A stretch of DNA of 64,000 bases from Multifurca ochricompacta (taxonomy: Eukaryota; Basidiomycota; Agaricomycetes; Russulales; Russulaceae): contig WTXG01000091.1 in assembly GCA_022496185.1 (NCBI GenBank), positions 78,625 through 142,624 on the forward strand, in the 5' to 3' direction. The translations under genes were made by a program, and so were the position numbers. The notes beneath the pieces are model-generated. The model did no database searches. It saw only the letters and a list, made by a program, of their open reading frames with translations, and was not told the origin of the DNA. Below are positions 1-11,383 of the stretch, in pieces. The stretch's first letter is position 1, and each line of letters starts with the position of its first letter.

Positions 1-2097
1 TCCATCGTAAGTTTTTTTTTCTGGAATGCGCATTAGAATATGGACACGGTTTTCTTTCAGCATTGGCATGGGCTCTTCCAGAAACACACAAACTATGCCG
101 ATGGCCCGTCATTTGTTACTCAATGTCCCCTCGTACCCGCGGAAAGCTTCCTCTACGACTTCAAGGCACTGGACCAAGCGGTATGTGGCATTGCTTCTGT
201 CGCAAGATTTAGACCAACTCACTTCAATACCATTTCTGATCAGGGGACATTTTGGTATCACAGTCACTTCAGGAACCAGTACTGCGACGGCCTGCGTGGA
301 GCCCTGGTCATCTATGATGACAACGACCCTCACAAGGATTTATACGACGTCGACGATGGTGAGACAGACACCCTATTACAGCTGTTCATTTTATTCGCGT
401 CTGACTTTCTTTTAGAGGCTACTGTCATCACACTTGCGGACTGGTACCATATTTTCAACGAACGCACCTCCGATACCGTAAGTTCTAGTTGCTTCCGTGA
501 AGGTACGATGCTAATGATATTCACAGTGCGTTCAATTCAACTCTCTCAACGGCAAAGGCCACTACCCTGATGGTCCTCTCTTCTATCCCTCTTGCTATCG
601 TAAATGTTCAGCAGAAAAAACGGTCAGTGCAATGCCCATTTTTCTTCACTTGGGTAGGTTTTGAAATGTTGCACCTCATCAGCTACCGACTTCGTGTGGT
701 GTCCATCTCCTGCGACCCTAGCTTTTTCTTCTCCATTGACAGCCATCAACTGACCGTGATTGAAGTTGATGGTATAAGCGTTCAGCCTCTGCTGATCGAT
801 TCCCTTCAAATCTTTGTTGGTACGCAAGGCAGAGACGACTGTCTTTACTTAACTTACCAATCTCAACAGGCCAACGCTACTCCGTCGTTGTAAGGAAATC
901 TTCTGCATCATTTCCCTAGGACATTATTCTCACATGTCATAGCTCAACGCCGATCAGCCAGTTGATAATTACTGTAAGCGTTCTATCTGTTTCCGAGCTT
1001 TTATACTCCGACTCGATGCAAACAGGGATCCGTTCTCTACCCGACGCTCCGGGGAGGAATTTCAGTAACCTCAACAATTTGGCCGTTCTTCATTATGCAG
1101 GGGCTCCTGAGGCACATCCGACGGTGGATCCGACGGTGAACATCCCTACAAGCAAGCTACCACTTGTTGAGACTAATCTCCACGTAAGCTTCCTGTTTTT
1201 TTTTCCCTTCACGGTTAACGTATTCTTTCTTCATTTAGCCATTCACACCCTCTCCTGTGGTAAGAATCATTTCTTGGCGGTGTCCCCGATCCTATCTCTA
1301 AGCCATGTGACTTAGCCTGGCAGACCTGTACCTGGTGGCGCTGACATTAATATCACCCTGAATGTTGTGCTCGTAAGCTTCTTTCTCCACTAGTCCGCAT
1401 TGCTTGATTTCCCATAAAATCAGGATTTTTCTGTTGGGAAGTTTAAAGTCAATGGCGTGTCTTTCGACCCTCCCACCGTTCCTGTATTACTCCAGATCTT
1501 GAGTGGTGCAAAGAACGCATCGGAGCTACTCCCTGCAGGCAGCATCTACGGCCTTGAGGCAAACAAGAGTGTCGAGCTCACTATTCCTGGTGGTGCTATC
1601 GGCGGACCCGTGCGTAGTCACAGATTATCATCGAAGTTCCATAATGCTGATAGTTGGTGCCCCCTTCGACAGCATCCTGTTCATTTGCATGGGCACGCCT
1701 TCCATGTGGTCCGTAGCGCTGGTAACTCGTCCTACAACTTCGACGACCCTGTCATCCGAGATGTCGTGAGTATTGGTAACACTGGTGATCAAGTCACAAT
1801 CCGCTTCTTCACCGACAATCCTGGCCCCTGGTTCTTCCATTGCCATATTGATTGGCATTTGAATGCGTTCGTGATTTTTATGTTTACATGTTCTGGGCCC
1901 TATTGACAAGACATCATTTCCAGTGGCTTCGCCATTGTCTTTGCTGAGGATGTCCCGACGTTCCGACGCAGGATATCGCGCCTGGTAAGTTACAGTCCCT
2001 CCTGCTCTTGGTATAGTTAATTGATTCGTCTCCTCAGATGCCTGGAAGAAACTTTGCCCTGTTCAATAACTTCATAAACATAACAGGTCACACCTGA
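1..2097 (+). CDS. Laccase (multicopper oxidase), copy 1; 5' end outside window, reading frame disturbed
   Basis: Secreted-type laccase that oxidises phenols with four coppers. Visible exons: 1-6, 61-180, 244-358, 416-477, 527-622, 683-819, 870-889, 943-973, 1026-1183, 1239-1259, 1316-1372, 1424-1609, 1673-1866, 1924-1984, 2038-2097, with GT-AG introns of about 50-63 bp. All four copper-ligand blocks are readable: HWHG (exon at 61), WYHSH (exon at 244), HPVHLHGH and [11 protein letters not shown] (exon at 1673). The signal peptide and first exons lie left of the window. Two frame problems exist. The exon 527-622 must gain one base or lose two between the [10 protein letters not shown] and IPLAIVNV segments. 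Near 1962 a base is missing, so EDVP is followed by TFRRRISRL instead of the usual [18 protein letters not shown] tail; the frame returns near 2060 and ends [11 protein letters not shown]. The literal reading loses the conserved C-terminal Cys. Functionality is therefore uncertain, but the family call is secure. Confidence 0.9.
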
Positions 2098-3799
2098 TTT
2101 TTTTTATTGTAGCCAATGTATACCATTTTTTTAACTGATTTTTGTTTTCTTTCACCACTTGTTGTGAGTTTCGTAACACCTAGCCCTTCATACTTCTCCA
2201 CTCTTCTTTCCCGTCTGTAAACTACTGTTTAAACTATCTATTATCAAACACGGACAACCTTTTTCTTGTGTCATCGCATGGCGATGTCAACTGCTAGTGC
2301 TACTAGTGTGTTTCTCTTTGTGGCAGCCCCGAGGCGTTTAACCATTTGCGTTCGGTATGACGACCTTTAATATTGATCACCTTGGCGCCAAAGAGTCACC
2401 CACCTTTTTTCCACAGCCCCTGTCGCCCTATAAATGACTTGAAGAAGTGATGGCCTCGAAATTTATGATTAATCTCGGCGCTGGCACATTGACGCGCATC
2501 GACGACCTCTATTCTCATGTGGTAGTTATCATCCTTTCCCTCTCTCGATTTCCCCATAGCAATCAATGCATTTGTGCCTTATGCTTTGATTGGGTTTGTG
2601 CTTCTGCATTTGGACCAGTCTATTCGTAAATGACAACTAGTAGCTCTACCACCTCCTGGTGCCAAGTGCTGTGGCTTCACCCTGGTTACTAATTCCGCTT
2701 CGCCTTGCATCTATCGCATGTCACCACTCTCTACTTGTAGGCGTGTGCTGGGTTTTCCGTTTCCCTTTCTCCCTCTTACCCTTTCCGTCGGGGCCCGTCC
2801 TAAAGGAAGTAACCACACCTTTCCTTTTTCTGTTCAGCCTCAATCAGAGTCGCGCAGGGCACTGCAGTTGCGCTCGGGCTTAGGTTCATGCGCATCATTT
2901 GATTTGAGTTGATTGTTGCTGACTCCAGACTAGTAGGGAGCCGCTCATGTTGTTGGAGTGTTGGGATAATGGGGCACCACCCATCTATTTTGAAAGCCAT
3001 AGACCACGCGTTCGATATACTAAGTCGCAGAAGCCAGCTCCCGGAATCCAAGTTCTCGAGATTTGAAAGTTTTGTTCGCACCTCAACCCTCTTCTCTCGT
3101 TCCCCCCTTTTCCGGCTGTGCTCCTTCGAGTTGTGCTCATAGCATGTGCGCAATGAGCAACGCTCGCTAATGCAAATCATACTTCAAGTTGGGCGTCAGC
3201 GCGTGATCGAAATCGAGAACTCCTGCCGCTTTGGCCTAGACGGGACAATGACGTTCAATATTCCGGACATCATGAAAATTGGATTTTGAGGAGATCCGTT
3301 ACACGAGTGCCTTAACAGCACGACGCGTGGGCTTGGTCGAGTCGAGGACAATTAGAGAGTTATAATCGTAATCTCCGGCTTCGTAGGAATTTACTCCCAT
3401 GTTGCTGACTCATCTCACCGGCGCCATCAGCAAGGTTAGGACTGCTTTGCCGATACTTACAGCACTCAATATTGCGATGCACAGGGCTCAAACGTAGAAG
3501 CCGATCACTAACTCCTGCTCAGGCTGAAGGTAATATTTTTTGACTGTGGATAGGGATTAATGCTTATGGGTCACCATCATTATGAATGTCATGCCTCCCA
3601 CTCTCGGTTCAGCGATACCCCTTGCAGTGTTCGACGCTGGTGGATGTGGCGCCTGCTTCCGGAGTTTCCGTGCTTGGATAATGTGTATAGCACTTACCCT
3701 CCTTGATGTAGTGTTCAGCTGTCCTGTACATCTGCCATCTCTTGATGTAACAAGTCAAGCAGGTCCCTATCCTATTGTCTCTATGTCACCCACCTCAAT
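2098..3799. other. Intergenic, no gene recognised
   Basis: About 1.7 kb between the two laccase genes. Short open stretches on both strands show no recognisable domain, no splice-linked exon set and no tandem repeat. It presumably holds the 3' end of laccase copy 1 and the upstream control region of copy 2. Confidence 0.5.
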
Positions 3800-3800
3800 A

Positions 3801-3808
3801 ATATAAAA
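3801..3808 (+). promoter_or_regulatory. TATA-like element upstream of laccase copy 2
   Basis: The string atataaaa lies about 85 bp before the laccase copy 2 start codon at 3893. It is followed by a T/C-rich stretch (3841-3890), as is common before fungal start codons. Position and composition suit a core promoter; there is no independent support. Confidence 0.45.
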
Positions 3809-3892
3809 TACCTTACCTCTGGTACGTCTCGCCCAAAAGTTATCTTCATTTTATTTCATTCCTTTCTTTTATTCCATTTTCCATGTCGCAAC

Positions 3893-6289
3893 TTCGTTCC
3901 CTTTTTTTGCTTCTTGTCGCCATATCTGGAGGTGTCTCTGCCGCCATCGGACCCGGTGCTACCCTTCCAATTGTCAACAAAAACATAGCCCTGATGGGTT
4001 TACTCGTCCGTGAGTTTCCCGCAGCTGTTCTTAGATATAATACGTAATACTTGTTTGCAGTGCCACCCTTGCTGGGGGAACTTTTCCTGGCCCAGTGATT
4101 CAAGGAAAGAAGGTGATGTTTGATGGCAAGGTCGATTGGTTTTTTTCTGATGCCCACTTTCGTCAGGGCTCTGAGTTCAAGATCAATGTAGTCGATCAGC
4201 TGACGGACACCTCCATGGACTTGGCTACATCTATCGTAAGATCTCCTGTTTCTGGAGCACGCACGGATATCTAGACGCATTCACTTGTGCCCTACAGCAT
4301 TGGCATGGTCTCTTCCAAAGGCACACGAATTACGTCGATGGCCCTGCCTTTGTGACCCAATGTCCTCTTGTGCCGAAGGAAAAATTCCTGTACGATTTCA
4401 AGACATTAGACCAAGCGGTACCACCTTTCTCTTACTTCGCAAGATTTCGATCAGCTGATTCTGTCTCTGCCTCAGGGAACATACTGGTATCACAGTCATT
4501 TCAAAACCAGTACTGTGATGGCCTGCGCGGAGCTTTGGTTATTTACGATGACAAAGACCCCCAGCGTGGTTTATACGACATCGACAACGGTGAGAGGGAT
4601 TTTCCGTGGTACAAAAGTCCATTTCGCTGACATCTCTTGTAGAGCATACTATTATAACGCTTGCTGATTGGTATCACTACCTCTCAACGAATGCGCCCCA
4701 GTCCCGTGAGCCTTGACCGCGTCCTTGAGATTGATTATCTCGTGTTGACGAGCATTGTAGTTCATTCAACTCCACTCTGATCAACGGTAAGGGCAACTAT
4801 CCTGCTAATGTTTCCCTTGCTGTTGTGAATGTCCAAAAGGGAAAACGGTCAGTCATGTCCTTCCACCTGGATTAGGATCTGATACGGATTGTTGCAATAG
4901 TTACCGATTACGCGTGGTGTCCATCTTCTCCATTGACAACCACCAACTCACTGTGATTGAAGCGGATGGTATCGACGTTCGGCCTCTAGTAGTTGATTCA
5001 CTCGAGATATTTGCTGGTATGTACATCAAAAGTAGCCTCCAATATTGTCTTAACAAATATCCAACAGGTCAACGCTACTCTGTTGTTGTAAGGCCGTCTT
5101 GTTGATCATCGCATAGGGATTCATTCCTCACTTCTTTTAGCTCAATGCAAACCAGCCAGTGGCCAATTACTGTAAATGTTATCTTACCGGAAGCTTTTGT
5201 AGTCTGACTCAACGCGAACAGGGATTCGTTCTCTACCCCATGCTCTGGGCCGGGATTTCAGCAACCTCAACAATTTGGCCGTTCTTCATTATGCAGGGGC
5301 TCATAAGGCACATCCGACGGTGGATCCAACGGTGAACATCCCTACAAGCAAGCTGCCACTTGTTGAGACCAATCTTCACGTGGGTCTTCACATTCTTCCT
5401 CTTTCCAAGCTTGACCCATTTATTTGTAGCCACTCACCCTCTCCTGTGGTAAGAGCCGCTCTAGTCTTTGTTTTTGCTTCAGTCTCTAAAACCATCTAAT
5501 TCAGCCAGGAAGCACATTCCTGGCGGTGCCGACATCAACATTAACTTGAACGTTGTGCTTGTGAGCTTCGGCCTCTGGTCGTTATCCACATTTGCTGACA
5601 GTAGAGGGCAGAACAATGCTCACACAGCCTTCCTGGTTAATGGTGTTGCCTTCGAGCCTCCAACCGTTCCTGTGTTACTCCAGATCTTGAGCGGTGCAAA
5701 GAACGCATCAGACCTACTTCCTGCCGGCAGCATTTACGGCCTCGAGGCAAACAAGAGTGTCGAGCTCACCATTCCTGGTGGTGCCATTGGTGGACCTGTG
5801 AGTACTTGCTGGAAATTGCCGTTAAGTTGAAGTGGCATTGCAATTCTGACGGCTTGACCATCCTGTGTAGCATCCTGTTCACTTGCACGGCACTCCTTCT
5901 CCGTGGTTCGTAGTGCGGGCAATTCATCCTACAACTTTGACAATCCCGTTGTCCGCGATGTCGTAAGCATTGGAAACGCCAGTGATGAAGTTACGATCCG
6001 GTTCTTTACCGACAACCCTGGTCCCTGGTTCTTCCATTGTATATTGGCACTTGAATGCGTACGTCATTCTCTAGCCTACATACACCAACTACTCTGATGG
6101 ATCTATTATTCTAGTGGCTTCGCTGTTGTCTTTGCTGAGGATGTCCCCGAGTGTCGACACAGGACATCACGACGAGTAAGTTGTCTGGCCATGCTCGCGA
6201 CAGTTCATTCAAACATACTTTCCGTAGATGCTTGGAAGGACCTTTGCCCGACCTACAACGCCTTTATTAATTCGACAGGTCATACGTAA
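3893..6289 (+). pseudogene. Laccase (multicopper oxidase), copy 2, with broken copper-binding blocks
   Basis: A second laccase in the same orientation, with the same intron positions as copy 1. The ATG at 3893 opens a signal-peptide-like start (hydrophobic LFLLLVAISGGVSA, then AIGP, a typical mature start). The HWHG block follows an intron ending near 4297. Breaks relative to copy 1 and the family: one base missing near 3990 (gcc-ctgatg); one near 4502, just after the HSH of block two; one near 5890 inside HLHGH (cacggcactcc); and five bases missing near 6036-6045. The last removes the HCHIDWH motif that holds the type 1 Cys and two type 3 His ligands. Another shift near 6150 follows EDVP. 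If the frame were kept, the end would read WKDLCPTYNAFINSTGHT to the TAA at 6287-6289. Loss of the central motif argues for a true pseudogene, although some of the single-base gaps could be assembly errors. Confidence 0.85.
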
Positions 6290-7303
6290 TAAGTCGGTTT
6301 CCAACTATGCACTGGCAGGGACAAATTTGCTCGAGGAACACTATTTTATTTTTAGGCGTAATACATATTTTTCCTTACCTTCACACTTTCGTAAACTTTA
6401 CGAACACGGACATTCGCTATCCTCTCTCTTTTCAAGAATCAGTGACCTCCTGCAGTGCTCCATACTTGCGAGAAAGTCTATAGGCCCCCTATTCTGTGAC
6501 GTGAAGTGCAATAAGATCCTCCTTTGTACTCCGTCAGCTTACTTGTATGGGATTTGACTCGGCATCGCCGCTCAATTTTGTCTTGTACTGCATGTCAAAT
6601 TCTATATCAACAATTTCAGTGTAGTTGTGTGACAATATTGCATCTTCCTGCGTTGCACATTGCGGCTACTCAAGATGGCAGTCCACAGACGACAGACGAG
6701 TCACACTCGTCCATAGTTCTAGCCTCGAGCTAGAATGACTATTTTGGAGCGCGATAATGCAATCGCCAACATGAATCGTCAACATGGGTTGCCAGGATCG
6801 TAAGACGTCCCCTGCTGCGAGTATCTGTCATAATTTTTTTTCATTTATTTGGTAAGAGCGCGTGCAGCACGTCGTACCAACTTGCGTCCGGCCTATTTCA
6901 GGCCATATAAGGACTTGTGAAGGTGTTTGATGGACTCTCCTTGAGCTTCGTGACGGGGGGGGGCACTTGCATATAGATTTCTTCGTTATCATTGAAGCTC
7001 GTCATCTAAGCAGGTCCCGTTAAAATCGAAGCTATCAATTTCCCAGTCATATCGGGCGGCCATGGCGAGTATAACGCGAAATCTAGCGCCGGTATCTCAT
7101 ACCAGCCCATCTTCACCAGACTGTTCCTAGTTCCGAACCGCACAATTGGGACATAGTAATCCTGGTGGAACTTAAAGAAAAGGCGATGGTCGACTTTATG
7201 AAAAATAGGTTGCACTATCTATATATGAAGGATCTAAAGGGATTCTATATCAGTGGGATCATAAACGCCATCTGAGCCTCCTCTTCCTTCATGTTGACGT
7301 CGA
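6290..7303. other. Intergenic, no gene recognised
   Basis: About 1 kb after laccase copy 2. It holds a ggccatataagg TATA-like string near 6900 and a G run near 6954. A minus-strand open stretch at 7006-7215 has no recognisable family. Nothing firm can be called. Confidence 0.4.
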
Positions 7304-8535
7304 TCAGCTCAGCGTTAAATGTAAGGACCTCTTTTCCTTGGCTTGTCTCGGAGACGACTTGACATACGACATCCCTAAACTGGTGACCAACGCCGTCGTC
7401 TCGTTCACTTCGACATCCCGCCGCATAATTTCCGCGGCGGCCAGGCGTACTGCGCGCCATCGGACCAGCGCCGCGGCGATGGTCGTCGACGTCGCACCAA
7501 CAACGTTAACGATGACTTTGATTCGCTCAAGGTGCTGCGGGACGTCCGAGTCTGGAAATGGCGGGACACGGCGAGTTGCGCTGCGCTGAGGAAAATCGGT
7601 AGCAGAAGTTTCCGCTCGAGGCGAGGATGAGCCCGAAGAGCCCTTGAGGAGTCATCGAGATCACCGCTGTGAAGCGGTTCTCAGACCAGAACCAACACAC
7701 CTGTTCGAAACAGAGGGAGAAAACGTACAACGAGCGAGTCCTTTCAGTCCTTGCGCGTTGTTCGAACGCATTTTATATACAGTTGGTATCTGGTAGCAGG
7801 GCGAGTTGTGAGCCCGTTGAAATGTTCACCTCAGCATATTATTTGACTGACGAGTTATCGATCATCTGTAGGGAACAAGCGATTTGCATGCTCCGCGCCT
7901 GAGCTGCGTTCAAGATGTCCATGTCCGGGACCCCGTCTTCGGATGTGACAGAGCTCAGCACGAACTCGGCACAAGCGGAAATATAGATTGCGGTGCTCGC
8001 CAGGCGTCAAACAAAGGTATGGCCATGGTTATCATGAGCCACAAACGCGATTTAGCATGCTCCACTCTTTCGATGACTATGTGTATGAGCAAGATGGTGT
8101 CCGTCAAAATGGGCATAACGCCATTCAGTATTCCCATAATGACAAGCGTAAGAGGTTGTAGAGTGGTCGATGGAGACAACCAGGAGCACAGCTTTTCAGA
8201 TTTATTTCGTGAGCACTTTGCATGGGAGAGGGTACCAGGTGGCGACGTACGAGCATGTAAACATTGACAAGAGAGACTTCAGTGCCAAATAGAAAAAAAA
8301 GAAAGCTCAAGGCAACAGCCGCCTTTTGCCTTATTGAAGGGCTAGCATTGACCAGGAAAACGATTATGAGGATGAGAGACGAGTCCAGTAAGGAAAGATT
8401 GATTACGAAGGAAAGAAAGCCCTTGACGGTGCTGAGAAAAATAAGTTCGGGTACAGGGCTGATCTCAATGGTCGGAGGTGATGGCAGTTTGGGGATATCC
8501 AAGGGGAGCTTAGGAATTATCATAAATGGATCCAT
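7304..8535 (-). CDS. Uncharacterised multi-pass membrane protein, copy A
   Basis: A minus-strand gene whose segments align with the gene at 10019-11383. Blocks in protein order: SPVPELIFLSTVKGF; a helix-rich LILIIVFLVNASPSIRQK segment; GTEVSLVNVYMLV; after an intron, SPSTTLQPLTLVIMGILNG; PILTDTILLIHIVIE; RLASTAIYISACAEFVLSSV; then GLFGLILASSGNF with LLPIFLSAAQL; and a charged tail with RIKVIVNVVGATSTTIAAAL ending at a stop near 7304. At least five or six hydrophobic spans are visible. One base appears to be missing near 8016, between PLF and RLAST. The upstream end is uncertain because the expected first exon (seen in copy B) is not clear here. The function is unknown; I recognise it only as a fungal-type multi-helix family. 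Confidence 0.6.
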
Positions 8536-10018
8536 GAAAGAGGGGCGTCCGCACTGGATGTAGTTGATAGGAAAAGACCATCGAAACTCCAGAGAGAGGG
8601 AAAAGGAGGAGAGTTGTTACTGTCTTGTATGATACCATATGACATGCCTCATTCTGTAAAAGCCAATTTGGGTAAAATCCATTGGATGCCACGCAATTCG
8701 GCACCACCTTCCAGTTCGGACACGGGACCATGCAGCTACTATTCGAAGTTTGAAGACAATGGACATACTATGAACGACCCAATAACTTCCTTGATAAGCT
8801 AGATGCTTAGAGTAGGCCCTTCACCACTTAGCCAGTACCACGCGATGAGTCCGTTCATCAAGAGCAGCCATTCAACCAGCATTTCCATCGTTTACTATCT
8901 CCCAAATCCAAAGCTAGCCGTTCCGAGAATCACGTGTCTTGGCCACAGTCATATGGCCACGAGACCAAGAGCTAGCTAAAGCGAACTGCGCGTCATCCAA
9001 GTAGCGCAAAGTACGAGGTGTCAAGTTGTCTTCCTGTTTCGGTGTTTGAATGGCGCCGTGGCACAAAAAATATGCAAGCTATTTCCTAGTTTCCTCGGTT
9101 GCATTGCCCCTTTGGTAACAAGACTGGATTCCAGCGGTCCCAATCACGTCCATTCCTTTCTTCATGCCTATGAAGATCGTATCAGGTTGTCAACGAGCGT
9201 GCAGGATTGTATATAGGCATGATAAGTGATTCAGCATCGAATAGCCACGTAGAGTGCTCCTAGTTCGTATCAATTGATGGCGATCGGAGCAGTTTAGGGA
9301 GCCTGATGTTTACGTTCAAATACAGCAAAGCGTGAAACCGTTTTCAAACCCCGATCGGCGGGAGGCGAGCGAGACATCCAGTCATCACGTGGGTCAGTCG
9401 AACCATGTTCTAGATAGTATCTACAACCATTGATACTGTGACCTTGACAGGGCGGAACACTACAACTAATGGTGAATAGGTAAAAAGGGACGGCCTAATC
9501 AATTTCGTATCAAAACTGACAGGCGCAAGTCAATGCATGAGCGCTGTGAGCCCGGCGTTGGTTATGAGCGTCGGCTGAAACTTACAGATAGGATGTGGCG
9601 CTGATTGAAAGAAGTTCGTGGCTGCGATAGTACCTTTCCTTCTTTTCTTGAATACCCATCCAACGCATGCCACTCGGTAACGAAGCAATCAGCCAGCGAA
9701 GTAATATGTTTTGTTCTGTGGTGAGATCCACACCAATCGATCGGCGCAAGTTACCGAATGAATGCATGCAATACTCTCCGAACAGCAGAGCAACCCGTAG
9801 CAAATGTGAAGCAGGGGTACTTCTACAGTTGGAAGAGAAAAACAAAACTTTGCTCGGCTGATCCCACAAACTACTTAGGCGGGCGCTAAGGCACACCATC
9901 GTCCTTGGAGGCGGCTGGAACGTCAAAACGGGCCCAGAGACGGAGAGAAGTCCTGCTGAAGGTCCAAGTGTGGTGCAATGCCGTTGGCACGCTATCTGCC
10001 GGTTTCTCCGTGGCGGGC
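8536..10018. other. Spacer between the two membrane-protein genes
   Basis: Holds the probable upstream region of copy A and the downstream region of copy B. The minus-strand open stretch at 9582-10025 has no recognisable domain. No repeats or RNA genes seen. Confidence 0.4.
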
Positions 10019-11383
10019 CTACCACCGGGTTGGCGTGCGAACAGATGTGGTCACAACGCCGCCACCAGACAATGCCACCTGCGCATTGTGCCCTAGGTCC
10101 TCCGCCTTCTCTGACGATACGCGAACTTGGGACGATCTATGCGCTGTTGGTCCAGAGAGGTTCTTGCGTAAGGTCGTCATGCTCGCGCTCACGATATTGA
10201 TTACGACTTTGGCCGAATCGATGAGTGTCGCGGCGTTACTGGACTGCATGAAGGAAGTCATGCCAAGTTGCGCAGAGCTGAGGACGATCGGGAGGATATA
10301 CTGCGAGCTAAAGGACAAGGCGAGACTAAAGAGGCTTATCGGGGTGGGATGCTGGCCAAAACGATATCAGAAAAAAAACTAGATACGGCAAGCGCGGACG
10401 GACATCTCAAAGCATTGAATTTCCGCATTTTAATGGCATGCGCCCAGTGCACGCCGAGCGAGTATCTGTAGGCAGAAGCGTTCACGAAGTTACACTATCA
10501 GACAGTGGTGGTTACTCACAGTTGTCGATAAGATGAAGACTTGAAGATATGTAGATACCCCGTACTCGTGCTGCCTCAACAATGGCAAGGTCTGGGGCAG
10601 TACCGCTTGTAAACGACGCGAGTATGAACTCGATGCTCGCGTAAATGTACATTGCCGCACCGACAAGGCGTGCAAACTTGAAGAGGATTGGACCTCCGGT
10701 CGTGGCGATGAGCCTAGTCCGTGAGTCCGTATGGGACGCTTTCTCCTTCACGAGGTGAAAGAGAATAACGGAGTCCGTGAAGATGGGAATAATGCTATTC
10801 AAAACGTTGAGGATCACCACTGTAAGTGGTTGTAGTGCAGTCGACGGGGAAATCCACGAGCAGACCTTCGAGGGAGGAATCAACGAGTATCAGTAGTAGT
10901 TGTCAGCGTGTACACACCAGAACATAGGCGTTGACCAAGGCAATCTCAGCGCCAATGATGAGAGACAAATAGCCATAAAGTTGCAATGTAGCCTTTCGCA
11001 GAGCGGGAGATGTGTTTGTCAGTAAAATAAGTGAAGCGACAGTGCTCCACTGAGTCGCTGAGAGGTGGGAAGCAGGGACAATAAGAGCCTTCATTGTGGA
11101 AAGGAAGATGATTTCGGGCAGAGGGCTAACTTTTACTTCTGGAAGAAGCTTTGGGAGATACTGAAGAATGAGAGCAGCCATGAAGAATTCGGGAGCCAGG
11201 GTACGGAAAGACAAGAAGTGTGCAACCCATTTATTTATTTACCATTCCAGAGAGCGTGACTCCGCAGTAGAGTGATTCTATGAAACGGAAGAATGTTGCG
11301 AGGGGCTCGTGTATTCTTTGTTGACAGATAGGGATCATAAGATCGACAACGCGGATGAGGGTGGGGAGCCATGTGATAGACAT
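10019..11383 (-). CDS. Uncharacterised multi-pass membrane protein, copy B
   Basis: Paralogue of the gene at 7304-8535. Exon 1 (11383-11243) starts MSITWLPTLIRVVDLMIPIC, continues through FRFIESLYCGVTLSGM and ends at a gtaaat donor. The next coding block (about 11214-10916) reads TLAPEFFMAALILQYL, PLPEIIFLSTMKALIV, ASLILLTNTSPALRK and LIIGAEIALVNAYVL. After a gtgtgt donor comes VCSWISPSTALQPLTVVILN, then IPIFTDSVILFHLV and FARLVGAAMYIYASIEFIL. A last block has QYILPIVLSSAQLGM and a hydrophilic tail. This gives about seven hydrophobic spans. No AG acceptor is visible between 11242 and the start of the second block, so the exon 1/2 junction is unsolved. Shared wording such as LQPLT, TD and VxLxH makes the duplication clear. 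The function is unknown. Confidence 0.62.
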
